Positions 1 through 11,013 of a stretch of DNA of 64,000 nucleotides are shown piece after piece (within the stretch, counting starts at the first letter, position 1; every line of letters starts with the position of its first letter). Made by a program: the position numbers and the translations under genes. Source of the DNA: Pseudofabraea citricarpa (taxonomy: Eukaryota; Ascomycota; Leotiomycetes; Helotiales; Dermateaceae). The stretch covers positions 682,001-746,000 of the forward strand of contig JAPWGK010000003.1 in assembly GCA_029641185.1 (NCBI GenBank), given 5' to 3'. Under the pieces are notes generated by a model. The model saw only the letters and a list, made by a program, of their open reading frames with translations, had not been told where the DNA came from and did not search any database.

Positions 1-427
1 ACTGTCTGAAAGCGCGCGGTATTCAATCCTGCTCCATATATTCACACCATGGCGTGGGCTCCCGCCAGATGGAACACTAGCAGTTAATAACCTCTTGCAT
101 CGACTCATCTCCTTCATTAGCCCGCTCTTATTAAAAGAAAGCTCTGGGATTCCCTATCAGTGTATAGATAGAAAGAACAACATCCTGGTGGTGTGGATTC
201 TAGCCGTTGGAGGCGTAGCCGCAATGGGATTCCCAGAAAGGAAATGGTTCGTGGGACATCTAGTAGATATGGCGAATAACATGGGAATTAACAGCTGGGA
301 GGATATGAGAGCGTGTATGAGCAGAGTTGTGTGGCATGAAGCATTATGTGCAACTCTCCACCAAGAGCTCTGGAGAGAAATCGAGTCGATGACAGAGGAG
401 AGCTCGCTAGCAGAGGAGGATAGTTGA
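1..427 (+). CDS. Fungal transcription factor, C-terminal fragment (partial)
   Basis: The reading frame is open from base 2 at the left edge to a TGA at 425-427, so this is the last ~141 codons of a gene starting outside the window. The visible pattern is a hydrophobic WILAVGGVAA helix, then ERKWFVGHL, a SWEDMR segment, VVWHEALCATLHQELWREI, and an acidic tail. This is the typical end of the fungal-specific transcription factor domain that follows an N-terminal Zn2Cys6 cluster in many ascomycete regulators. The DNA-binding domain lies off the window, so it is not seen and the target pathway cannot be inferred. The block of short repeats that starts ~690 bp downstream may be unrelated. Family assignment is by pattern; moderate confidence. 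Confidence 0.65.
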   Translation, partial: LSESARYSILLHIFTPWRGLPPDGTLAVNNLLHRLISFISPLLLKESSGIPYQCIDRKNNILVVWILAVGGVAAMGFPERKWFVGHLVDMANNMGINSWEDMRACMSRVVWHEALCATLHQELWREIESMTEESSLAEEDS

Positions 428-1112
428 GGCTCGTTGACTTGCTTGAATCATCCAAAAAATATAAATACCATAACTTGTAAATATTGTACTTTCCAACAAG
501 TCAGGGAAACAGAAGCATGGTTTGTACAAACCACCATTTAACCACGCCGCGGCAACGGTACCGACCGTGCCATTGCTCATGATTGCTGATTAAACCAAAC
601 CCTAACGGAACCCAAGCGCAAACGCAAACCCAACCGAGCATGAAAGCGAAAGGAAAAAGACATCAACTCCTGCACCCCTACTAGCAGCAAAAGATGGAGG
701 TATGACGGGGAGCAGACCCAAGCAAACCATACCGAGAGCAGACGAAGAGCAGAGCTAAGCAGGCACAAGGGAAGGAAGCAGTACCGTACCGTCCGTACCT
801 AGTCGCTAAGAAGTAAGAAGCGTCCTTCAAGGCCAGCCAGGCCCGGAACCTTAGCAACATGTAGCGAAGACCGAAACGGCGTGAGACAGACTAGTCCCAT
901 CGCTTCGGTCGCAAACAAAGCACGCCCGAGCACAAGCACAAGCAGCAGCGCCGCCGGGGCAGAAGAGCCCCAAAAAGGGAACGAAACTTTACCGGTCCCG
1001 GTACCAGGAAATGTTGCGTGCTCAGTGCTCGCTGCTCACTTAGTGTGGAAGCCTCCTGAGCCCTGGTAAGCTGGGCACACTTAAACCCCTAAAGCACAAG
1101 TGCCGAACCAGG
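428..1112. other. Intergenic, no gene seen
   Basis: Purine-rich, low-complexity sequence downstream of the transcription factor. It contains repeated GTACCG-type words (558-566, 781-799 and around 1000). Short open frames on both strands have biased composition and no recognisable domain. Confidence 0.5.
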
Positions 1113-2912
1113 CTAAAAATGTAGACACGCAACATTATCTTGCCCAAATCTAAAAAGAGACCTTCGGGAAACTACCGCTGCTGCGTCCGAGGCAAGGTAA
1201 GTTTAATTTGGACATGTACTGTAACATGCAGAACGGTAAGTCCGGACGGGCTCCTGCTGAGAGGAGAGAGAGAAAGGGAGATTAGAGAGGTCGCTAAGCT
1301 TTGGATGGCCACTGGCTCGGGTTCGGGTTGCTTGGTGAACGACGCAGCATAGACCGACCGACCTATGTTACCGGACCTATATGTGCGAGGTCACTAAAGA
1401 CGCAGACATGCAACGAAAGAAGGGAAGAGGTTCAAATTCGAAAAGTCGCATTTTTGACCGGATAGGGAGATATGAAGCGACTAAAAGCGCTGACGTGCAA
1501 CGAAAGGGAAAATTAGAATGTGCGTTCGTTGTGCTCTGCGATCTAGCTGGGGTTGAGCAGAAGCAGCTATACTTAGTGCGCAACCCAAAGCAAAGCGAAC
1601 CCTCCCAAGTCAAGTCCAGTCTCAGCAAGGGCAAGCATCAGTCACAAAGTCAGTCAATCAACCCGCCAGCCAGCATTATTTAGGAGACCAGACTAAAAAC
1701 GCAGACGCGCAACAAAAAACAACTCTCCAGCCTCTGTACACCTATCAGACAATCCAATCCCGAATTTCAATTAGCTACTTCTAACATGTTTTCCTCGACC
1801 CCGGTGTAGTAACCGGCCGCAATATTAGATGACAGACAATCCGGCTTGCAGCAGAAACCCGAAAACCCACGTGACGTCGCCTGCAAACGGTAAAGGAAGA
1901 CAAGACAACCCAAGCTTGGACTCGTCGGAACTAGCAAGCATTACCACAAGTAGTACTACTTTGCAGAGCAGCACTAAGAACGCCGACACGCAACAAAAAC
2001 CCAGGCAGCCAGCTAGCCAGCAGAAGGAAAGGCCAAGGCCGAGAAAGAGAGAAGAGGAAAAGACAAAAGGGTAAAGCGGGCATGTCTCCAAATCAACCAG
2101 ATACGGCACTAGAAGCGCTCGTTGATGCACAACGAAACCTAGCGCTGGGAAGGAAAGGCAAAAAGAAGAGAGGGAGCCGTACCCGGCCGGATCCTTTAAA
2201 GCTTGTCGGCTTTTCCCCAAGTCTGAATTAGAGACACGACCTAAGAATGCAGATGCGCAACGAAAAGAACAAAAGGCAGAAAACCGAGCTCAGCCGGTTT
2301 GATAGCTGGGTTGTTGAGCCCCAAGCCAGCCCAAGCCAAGCAAAATCATGCCAGCAAGGCAAGCATCCGGCCGCTGTCTATAGCACTTGTGTGAAAGGAC
2401 TAAGAATGCAGATGCGCAACAGAAAGACGAAAGCCTGGTTGAGGTGGTTACCCATCGAGCACAAGTCATAGCTTACGAACAAGCATCCGGTGTCTACCTA
2501 AGTACTTACGCAGAGGAACTAAGGATTGCAGATACGCAACGGATTTCGAAGGAGCCATTGCGAGCTTCAAGACCGACTCACTAAATTTGCAGACACGCAA
2601 CGAAAAATAAAAATAAAAACAAAAACCCGGCCTGGCTAAGATGATACTTGAGCCAAAGTAATAGATTGAGCTTGCTTGCTGGCAAACATCCGGTATCGAC
2701 TTGGGTAGAGACGACTAAAAATGCAGACGCGCAACGAAATCCTCCTTCCCCCTGTCAAGTCTACTAAGGGAAATTAGAGATTGGCATGATTTCAACACAA
2801 ACCTACTAAAAAGTCACTAGGTTTGCAGATGCGCAACGAGATTTAGGAATGCAGGCCACAGACCCCTGAGATGAGAAGTAGCAAAATGTCACTAAATTCG
2901 TAGATGCGCAAC
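1113..2912 (+). repeat. Dispersed 21-bp repeat block, 13 copies
   Basis: Thirteen copies of a core reading CTAA-n4-GCAGAYRCGCAAC, usually followed by GAAA, start at 1113, 1394, 1481, 1693, 1974, 2109 (degenerate, 25 bp), 2241, 2400, 2519, 2581, 2715, 2817 and 2892. All are in the same orientation. Spacing is irregular, about 60 to 280 bp. In at least three copies an AGCATCCGG-like box lies ~35-40 bp upstream (2361, 2481, and AACATCCGG at 2685), and weaker forms precede others (AGCATCAG at 1634, AGCATTACC at 1937). The ancestral unit was therefore longer than the core. No gene is credible inside the block. It looks like a diverged tandem array rather than a coding repeat; its nature and function are unknown. 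Confidence 0.85.
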
Positions 2913-3438
2913 AAAACATCAAGACGAGTTCCATGAGACTGGTACAGTACCCAAGCTTGAAACGTTAACACGCTAGTTGAAGCTATAGCATATAATGTTA
3001 TCCATCCGCGTGTCATCACCGTTCATTCTTTTACCGGTCTTCGGACCTATCTAAGATTTTCCTCCGCCGCAACAGCTCTTCTGCCCTGAGCCAATTCCTC
3101 CTCGCTCGGAAGATTCACAACCATCAGATAGAGAACATCCTATTTTTATATTAGCAAACCAGGGTTTACTGAGTTGAAGAATGACTCACCTTCTTTAAAA
3201 TCCGTTTCACGGCCCCTTCCCTTTTCCTTCTTGGTCTTACTTCACGTCCACGTCGTTCGGCCCTTCTAACCCTTCTTTCTTCTTTCCGAGCTTTTGGATT
3301 GACATGCCCGCCTGTGATAAGAGATACCAGAGACCCGTTAACAGCAGGGTGATTTGGGTCAGAGAAGCGTGAGGCAAATTTCGAAGAGGGTGCGCTGGCG
3401 AGCGTGCTACCAGGGTTTTCGGCCGCCTTTTATATTTG
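2913..3438. other. Intergenic, no gene seen
   Basis: AT-moderate sequence between the repeat block and the 3' end of the next minus-strand gene. It would include the 3' UTR and terminator of that gene. No convincing ORF, RNA gene or repeat core is visible. Confidence 0.5.
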
Positions 3439-4612
3439 TTAACATGGCTCCGAATCTTCATTGTAGAACAAGCTTACCCATTTAGCCTGCGCCTTTCGAT
3501 CGAAGTAATCTGCGAGAAATTTTTGGCTGCTTTTCAGACTGTTCTTTTTCTGAACTGCTTCGGCGCTGTTATCGGCTGCAAGCTTTTCAAGACCAGGGAA
3601 GATCAATGGGGCAGCCTCTGGCATCTCAAGTTCGCCATACGTCTTACCGCTTGATACGGCTAGCTTGCTAAATTGTGCTCTCATGCCAGTTTGAGTCGGA
3701 TTTAAAGATTTCTGGACAGTCTGCATGATATCCACACGTTCGTGAGATTTTGTCGAGTCAGGTTTGAAAGTCATCACGAGACAGAAAAGGCCGCGTGGTT
3801 GAAAGAACTCCTTGTTGATACGATCAAGGAATGAGTTGGAGCTGCATACAGTTAGAAAAAGCAACGTATTTTCAAGAACGGAATACTGACCGAGTCCGTG
3901 ACTGGATCTCCATGGCTACCCCTACAGCGAATTGTACAGCCATAGAAACTCCCATCGCTATGGGATTGGGTACCATTCCCACACCAGCAGCAGCTATATT
4001 AACGACTTGGAACCATGGTGATGCCTTGCTCGCCGAGTGGAAGCTTTTCAAAAAGTCAAGAAAGGCTGCTTGATCGATTCCACAATCCGCAAGTACAGGG
4101 GCATATGCACGTATGAAACCACGTTTTTTATCCTTTGGCCGTCTTTGAGGGATTATAACCGGGCAGGGCAGCTTCCCTTTCCGACTGCTCTCTGCATATG
4201 CAGGTGGGGGATGGTTTCTCATGAACGCATCAGTGACCTGAGCTTCTGTGAGATCTTTCTCCTCCTCAGCACCTTCACTTCGCGTGGGGCTGATTGCCTC
4301 GTCCAGTTGCCACTGTTCCTCGTCTATATCATCTTCTGAGCTTGAGTCGCTCTCTTGGTGTGCTTCTGCATTCCCTTTCTCGGAATCCGCTCGTACTGCT
4401 TTCCCGCTTGCAATGAGTTCTTCAGCGCGGGCATCGGGGACTTCGACGTATTTTGGCGGTGCTTCATCTGGGGAGATAGGAGGAGTGGGATTGCTGCTGC
4501 TGCTGCTTGCAAGAGAAGCTTGAGTAGGAACTTGTGAGGAGGATTTCCTCGCAGCTATTGCTTCTGATGCGAGGCCAATGCCAGAACCGATTAGGCGGAC
4601 GAGGATTCCCAT
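3439..4612 (-). CDS. Conserved ascomycete protein with two PPxY motifs
   Basis: Two exons, 4612-3891 and 3841-3439, joined by a 49-nt intron (donor gtcagt, acceptor tgcag), give 374 residues. The N-terminus (MGILVRLIGSGIGLASEAIA) and the central block KKRGFIRAYAPVLADCGID with FLDFLKSFHSASKASPWFQ are patterns I associate with a conserved filamentous-fungal family of unknown function. After the splice the frame reads SNSFLDRINKEFFQPRG, which supports the join. Residues 25-125 are Ser/acid-rich and disordered. PPKY (52-55) and PPAY (136-139) are PPxY motifs, the ligand class of WW domains such as those of Rsp5-type ubiquitin ligases. The stretch around residues 204-235 is hydrophobic and may contact membrane. 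No catalytic motif is recognised. Confidence 0.75.
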
Positions 4613-5299
4613 GACTGAAATTGAGTATATGTGAGTTATTGAGAGGTTTGGAAAGAAGTGAGGTAAAGAATTGGGGAAATATCGAGACTGTTTGACTTAC
4701 CTTTATAGACCACTACACGCTGTCAACCACATGCTTGGTTTTACAAGCAATTGCGATCGACCACTCATCCTCAGCCTTATGCATGATAAGCACTGCTCTA
4801 AAGCTTGACCCGACATCTTGTTTGCCATGTTGGGATAGCTCTGTGTGTCCTTACGTACATGTTCGACTGCGCCGTTGAAGATCTGACCCGGTTGAGATTA
4901 AGAGAGTGCCAAGCCACACCCCCACCATCCCCTTTATGCTAAGCCTAAAAGAGGACATCAGAGCGAGGCATTTCACCTCCAACCTTCTCTCCTCTATACA
5001 CATTTCTTTCTTTATTCTAGTAGATACTTGATTCTTATTTACTCATTTTTGAAAATTGGTATGGCTTGGTCGATGTTTGAAATGGTTAGTATTAAGTAGT
5101 TCAACTTATAGATTGACCACCAGTCACGGTAGATATTTCTCGTCCTCGTTTTCACGTATCACCTAGCAGTCTCTGATAAATCAAAATCAAAATAAGAAAT
5201 TACATTGAAACCGAAACTGGTAATTTTGCGACCTATTAAACACACAAAAAAATTACTAAAAAGTCATCTCCTTTCACTGTAGGAGCGAGATCTCAAAAC
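4613..5299. other. Intergenic, promoter side of the PPxY gene
   Basis: This stretch holds the upstream region of the minus-strand gene ending at 4612 and the 3' flank of the oxidoreductase gene. Pyrimidine-rich tracts lie around 4975-5030. No further gene is seen. Confidence 0.45.
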
Positions 5300-6319
5300 T
5301 CAAGTGAGTACCACGATTTTACCACCAGCTCTGTTCTCCTCCATACACCGATGTGCCTCAACAATCTCATCAAGCTTAAAAACCTTCCCAATCTGAATCT
5401 TCATTTTCCCATCCTTAACCTGCGTCGCGAGGTCCTCCAGCGGCGTAGCGATGAACTCTTTTGGTCCACCAGAATAGATGGTAAGATTCACAGCCATGGG
5501 AATGGACTCGAAGGGGCTGAAATCCTTAAGCGACCAGGAATTACCCACGATGCCCGTCATACAGACGATGCCACCCTGCTTCGCACACTGGAGCGAGTCG
5601 CACAGTGTTGTTGTACCCACCAGCTCAAGCACCTTGTCGAATTTCTGTTCCTCTCCAAGGATTTGTTTAGCGATGGCTCCGTCATCGACCAGAACCTCAT
5701 CGGCTCCATTGGCCTTCAGCATCGCTTCGCGGTCGCTTCTTCGACTGGTGGAAACGACGTAGACACCATGCTGTTTGGCGATGGCAGAGGCTGCTAACCC
5801 AACACTGGTGGTTCCACCTCGAATCAGCAACCGCTCACCACGCTGGATTCTCAGACTCTTGAACAGACTCCCCCAGGCAGTCTGCAACATCTCAGGCATG
5901 GCGCCCAAAATCTCCCACTCGAGCTTCGTCGTGATGGCTTGCACGCTCTTGACCGGAACACAGGTAAACTCTGCATAGCCGCCATCGAAGTCTCGTCCCA
6001 TTCCACCCATGCAGGTAGCGACAGTGGCGCCTTCACTGAACTCGCCGCCTGGGCAGGAGGACACAATACCGCATGCTTCGATGCCGAGGACGCGTGGGAA
6101 TTTGACGTTGGGAGAATGGCCTTGTCGTGTAAAGAGCTCGGAGCGGTTAAGTCCGAAGGCTTTTACTCGGATCAATACCTGACCATTAGCTGGTTTGGGG
6201 ATAGGCACGCTTTCTATCTTAAGTTGTTCTGGTCCACCTGCTGTGTAGATCACGGCTGCTTTCATGGTCGTTGATGTCATTTTGGAGGATAATTGTTTTA
6301 TCAGTCTTGACGTTTGCAT
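5300..6319 (-). CDS. Zinc-type MDR alcohol dehydrogenase / quinone oxidoreductase
   Basis: A single exon of 339 residues, typical for the medium-chain dehydrogenase/reductase superfamily. A GroES-like N-terminal half ([35 protein letters not shown]) precedes a Rossmann fold with [19 protein letters not shown] near residues 160-180 and the C-terminal [19 protein letters not shown] signature. The classical catalytic-zinc Cys/His set is not seen, which favours the NADPH quinone-oxidoreductase-like (PIG3-like) branch over true alcohol dehydrogenase. It likely reduces a small carbonyl or quinone in the cytosol; the substrate cannot be inferred. Met14 (position 6280, context CAAAATGAC) is an equally good start, because the first 13 residues are not part of the fold. 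Confidence 0.9.
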   Translation of the reverse strand: MQTSRLIKQLSSKMTSTTMKAAVIYTAGGPEQLKIESVPIPKPANGQVLIRVKAFGLNRSELFTRQGHSPNVKFPRVLGIEACGIVSSCPGGEFSEGATVATCMGGMGRDFDGGYAEFTCVPVKSVQAITTKLEWEILGAMPEMLQTAWGSLFKSLRIQRGERLLIRGGTTSVGLAASAIAKQHGVYVVSTSRRSDREAMLKANGADEVLVDDGAIAKQILGEEQKFDKVLELVGTTTLCDSLQCAKQGGIVCMTGIVGNSWSLKDFSPFESIPMAVNLTIYSGGPKEFIATPLEDLATQVKDGKMKIQIGKVFKLDEIVEAHRCMEENRAGGKIVVLT

Positions 6320-7141
6320 TGAGAGATGGAGACGAAAATTGAGAACTTATCTAGTCTGCTCACTTATTTATATGTGTGAGGATGTTTGATTGTGGGGAAC
6401 GGTGGAATCATATGCTGAAGTTGAATTGTCGAATCAATAGTATCTTGATTGGATAAGTAGCTAAACTGTATCCGAACCCGAGCCCAATACGGCTAGAGTG
6501 CCAATCCAAGTTCCGTCTTACAGCTTATCAATGCTTATGTCCGAGAGCTATTTCCATTTTGCCATTGTTCAATCCTTGACTGGGACTTGCAGATGTGATG
6601 TCTTGGTCGCAGAATATGAACAAAGAATCCAGAAGTGATCAGGTACTTACAAGAATGCTCTGCTCAAATACGATATAATTATCAGCAAATCAATACTTCT
6701 AGGTAGAATTGTACTTCTAGGTAGCATTGAAAGCATGACTTAGAAGGCAATCGCCTCTGAACAAGACAAAGCTCTGACTCTGTAGCGCGACCAACCGCCC
6801 ATCTTCGCATATTCACCTCGTTGGTTTCCATTCAACGTTTTAACAATCTTCGGGCAAAGAATACAGCTGTCAGTATGTAGAGATGCTATATACAAAGTGA
6901 AGCAAAAGAAGCAAAAAAACGTTGTTTCGATACAATCATCCTGTCTGATTTATTGTCAGTTTCTGACGCTTGTGGGAATTGTAAGAGGAGTTTCTTGCCT
7001 CTGTTATCAGACTCTGATGTATTTGAACTCCATTGGCTGGCACACCCTGAGTACAGTTCCTAGCGTCGTGGTGTATAAATTATATGATGGTGCTTCAAAG
7101 GTTATAAGTTCGCCAAGCAGCTGTAGGGAATAATTAAGCAA
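6320..7141. other. Intergenic with a two-unit 18-bp tandem repeat
   Basis: This is the promoter region of the oxidoreductase gene plus the 3' flank of the next gene. Two near-identical 18-bp units (TACTTCTAGGTAGAATTG and the same with one change) lie in tandem at 6694-6711 and 6712-6729. No coding region is supported. Confidence 0.5.
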
Positions 7142-8409
7142 TTAAATGAGGGCTTCACCTCTTGGTCCATCTGGGCCGAGCCAGCGAGTTATGACCTCGT
7201 CGTCAAGTCTGCGTCGCTCAATTTCTTCCTCGGATTTGGCTGGGACGTCAAGAAGATTTTGGAGATCCAACCTCTGCGTGGAATACTCATTCATTGGTAG
7301 TTTAAACTCGGAATGAAAGTGCTCCTATACATGACTGTTAGAAAAATACCGGGATCAACTGGATGAAAACGAACCTCAATGCCACTAAACTCCCCTTTCT
7401 TTAGAACCAATGGCCTACCAATGCTGCTAGGTGTTGAAGAAAACAATCCATTGGAACCAATACTAGAGATGGCCCCTTTAAATCCACCAATAGATATTTC
7501 CTTAAAACCATGGGAGAATTGGGCGGATCCTGGGCCAATCCATGTCCACATTGTGATTGGAGTGGGAATATTCAAGGTCTTCATCTCGACCTTGATTTGC
7601 ACATTGGCTCCTGAGTTGCCCTTCCAAAGTTCACTTGCTCGATTTTGAGTTCTCTTAACCTCCCCCTTTGTCGAGTAGGGCACAGGCACTTTGTTTTCGT
7701 TGGTCTCTACAGCGTGTGGAAGGCGGTTATCCGTAGACTCCATCTCAACCTTGATTTGGACATTAGCTCCAGGGTTATTCTGTCGCAGCATATGCGCTTG
7801 TCTCTGGGCTTCAATGGCTTCTGCCTTGAATTCATAGCTGTCTCCTGATGTGATATTTTGAAGGCTTATTTGGGGGCGCTTCGCTTGCTTCTTGCGTTTA
7901 TACGGGCGCTGATGCTGCGGTGTAAAGCTTAAAGGCTCCCGGTAAAATTCCAAGGGTCGACTAGATACATCTTCCCATTCCCTTTTCCTTACTCGCTGCT
8001 CAGCCTTGAAGGTATCCTGGAGATGTGATGGCAGCTCTTGCAGAGAGGAGTCCCCGCCCGTGAAATCAGAAGAGTAGTTGTACCCAGCAGTGCCCTCTAC
8101 CACAGGCGCTTGTTTGATGGGCGGAAACTTGCACGTAGCAGCTTCTTCTGGCTCTGATTTGATATGAACAGGGACTTCGTAATCGAGGATGGAATATGGC
8201 TGGATAGGAAGAGGTTCCCTGGTGTCTTTAATTTCCGTATTCTCAACCAAGTTCAAGTGTGCTTCTTGTTTGACTTTTGTGGCAGTAGAAGGTAGATTCA
8301 CAAGACAGTCATTTCCGTTGGAGCTGACTTTGTTGTTGAGCGGTTCTGCTGATCCTTGTACTCGAGGAGAGTTTTGCTCTGCCTTTACTGGGTGGCAGTA
8401 GGGGTCCAT
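7142..8409 (-). CDS. Uncharacterised protein rich in SUMO-consensus motifs
   Basis: Two exons, 8409-7375 and 7324-7142, with a 50-nt intron (donor gttcgt, acceptor tatag), give 405 residues. The join reads GIE then EHFHSEFKLP, and the last exon ends ITRWLGPDGPRGEALI. I chose the ATG at 8409 (context CACAATGGAC); an in-frame ATG exists 35 codons upstream. Seven hydrophobic-K-x-E tetrapeptides are present: VKAE (K9), VKQE (K47), IKSE (K84), FKAE (K135), FKAE (K195), IKVE (K220) and IKVE (K273). The first is followed by QNSP, a phosphorylation-dependent form. A 12-residue unit ending GANVQIKVEM occurs twice, and a basic stretch near residue 170 (YKRKKQAKRP) could be a nuclear signal. No known domain is recognised. 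A nuclear regulatory role is inference only. Confidence 0.75.
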
Positions 8410-11013
8410 TGTGCAATCGATTGCTGGTAAGTCTTTATATAATATGGTCAGCGTCGGGCCCTCAGAACTTTGTGTAGAGTTGATGTAGGGAACAATCTTA
8501 CAACAAGACAGCAATATTGTTGCACGAATGACTTCTCACAGATTTTGTGAATTGTGGAAGACATCCAGATCATCATGTCCCTTAAGGGCAGTCACGAGAG
8601 CGTTCTTTCCCATTTTGGACCTGGCCAACGACCTACAGCAGACACTTGAAAAAGCAAAGCAAGCTCTCTACTCGAGAGGAACACCATCAATCAACACAGC
8701 ACCAGAGGAATCTCCCAGTAGCCACGGACTGTACCGAATTTGCGAGCTCATTGTTGTGTTCAGTTACCTCGTGTTGATGAGCTGACAATTAATCAGGCAG
8801 TTGCCAGTCGATTTGAATGTTCCCCACGAAGGTCTGATCGTCACCTGAAGCTCACAACTCACCAGTATGCGACAGACTGGCTTACTCTCGTCCACTGTAT
8901 TGCGGCGCAAGGGTTGACGCCTTATCCCAATGACGTGATAATACTCTCGGCCGTACTCCAAGAATGCGGCCTTACGGTACTGTAGCTGGAGGTTTGCCGC
9001 CGCCATCCCCTCGACGAAAGCGAAAGCGTAGAGCAGAACACCGCACCGTACCGCATCCAGCAAATGCTCAGCTTTTGGTCCACAGCTCAGTTGATAGGTT
9101 GCACTCTGCAATTCAAGCAAAATCGAAAGCTGCAAGACAGCGTCCCGGGGCAAAGTTTTGACGAGCTGGCCACCAACCGTGGCTATCCGCACTCGTTCAG
9201 AAGCGCATGCGCTCTCCTTGATCTGACTAGCTTCACCACCTCACCACCACCACCCACTCGGGAGACCCGAACAGCTTACAGAGAGAGTTTGCTAATCCCT
9301 CTTTGGAGTGGTGAGGGATTTTGAAAACTCTTCTTATCTCAAGCAGCCAAAGGAGGAGAACAGCTCAACCGAAACAGAGCGTTGTTGCCAAGCCGTAAGC
9401 AACTCATGCCCTGCCATGGCCATTGTCTTGTTTTGTTGGCAACTTGGCGTGGCAGGAATACAAAGCTTCTGCGCAACAAGCAGTGACAAGGAAAGCTTAC
9501 TCGCCCGCAGGACTCGGCGCAATATCGCAAGTTTCCTTCTAGAAGGCTTCTCTGCATACCCAGGAGCATCTGCAGGGACAGGCTGCGGAGCGCGGGCTTA
9601 CGGTGCTCTAGTATGGATCAGAGCGGGGTACCAAGTTCACTCCGCGAGGCCAGGACACGCACCTCGTATCCACTTGTTCACGTCGACCTTCTTCATCCAG
9701 CACGCTTCTGAACTGATATCGAAACACGACAATAGATGAGGCCTGGAAGTGTGGAGATTGCCCTCGGCTAGGGCAATGCGGAGAGAAGAGACACGGAGAG
9801 GCGTGGTGCGAGGTGGTGAGCTGCCATCTCGTGATACATGAGCAGAGTTGTAGCCTCTTCGTCGTACACATGAAAAAGGAGCAGCTAGAGACTAATGCGA
9901 TGCAGGGGCGATGTACGGTGCGGCATGAGAGCTGGTAATGGCAATCAATGGCCAGAGAGATGCCCCGTCCATGCAGTAACCGACTCCTGGCCCCTGGAAT
10001 CCAATGCTGGACATTTCCAACAACTGGCATCCCACTACCGTAGTTTGCGACATCAAAACACCCTCCTCGCTCCCACCACACTATCAGGGCTGCGCTGACA
10101 AAATACATGGGATCAGCATCGTACGGTAGTCCTATCGAAGTCGATGCTCTCGGTCGGTGCTAGGGCCTCAGCCTTCATCTGATAGACATTGTCACAATTC
10201 ACAGTGGAGCAACAACAGCCGACATTTACCAGGAATTATTGTCCCTTCGAGAAGGATTCCTGCCCCCCCGGCTTGGCCTCTCACACGGCAGATGCTTATC
10301 TTGCCAGTGCAGTGACGACCCATAACCACTTCCTTACCCGCTCTGAATACAATTTTATAGGCCAAGCCCTCGTTGGTCTCCATACCATCCATACCAACCG
10401 CGCTTTTTGGGTTATCTCCTCTAGCGCAAATGATCGGCAATACAGGGGCGAGAATATCCCGTTCTCGAGATGTGGATACTTCAATTGGTCCAGACTGACT
10501 AAAGCCACTTACCCCCTCCTAACGTACAGGAAGCCGATTCGCCCAGCAGCAGAAGACCGTGACGTGAAGGCCTTACCCAAGTCACCCTTATCGCGATTGT
10601 GCAACCAGCTGCTGTCTTACTTGGTGAGGCTCGGGGAGGGAGTTTCGAGATCCTAGCTCGGCCATACCGTAGTGACATGGGAATGAGTACATCTTGGGCT
10701 TAGTCTGAAGTCAGTAGACTGGTACATGGTGTGGGAGACTCAGCGAGCTGCGACCTGACAAGGCCAGGGTGACCAGCGTCGCCAAAGTCGCGTACCATGC
10801 TAGAGGTTGTATGGCAGGTGAATCTTGCACGGGAGGCACAGTGCGAGCAGAGCTGCCTGCAAGCAAGCTTCCCCGGCGTATATTAAGTCGGATGGTGTCC
10901 CTCGAGGGGAACGTCTTGTCCAAGCTTCTCATTCCTTCAACTTTCTCCGCCACCACCCCCGACTTCCCTAAGACTTGTCCTGAGGCACATCAGCTTCATC
11001 ACAATTCGTCAAG
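8410..11013. other. Long divergent intergenic region, no gene supported
   Basis: 2.6 kb between a minus-strand and a plus-strand start codon, so it carries both promoters. Open frames such as 10189-10656 (+) and 8764-9192 (-) lack domain patterns and splice logic, so I do not call them. Short GTACCG/CGGTAC words recur (8973-8981, 9045-9053, 10121-10129). The 5' leader of the permease probably occupies the last ~150 bp, which is C/T-rich. Confidence 0.45.

Noticed and set aside
1825..2220. 131-codon minus-strand frame in the repeat block
   Set aside because: Cys/Leu/Ser-rich translation of repeat and purine-rich DNA; spans two repeat copies and has no domain pattern.
1113..2912. CRISPR-like array
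   Set aside because: Spacing is irregular (62-281 bp), repeats are degenerate, and the genome is clearly fungal.
8764..9192. 142-codon minus-strand frame
   Set aside because: No recognisable motif, no splice logic, overlaps other random frames in a promoter region.
10189..10656. 155-codon plus-strand frame upstream of the permease
   Set aside because: Composition looks random, no domain, and it lies in the likely promoter/leader region.
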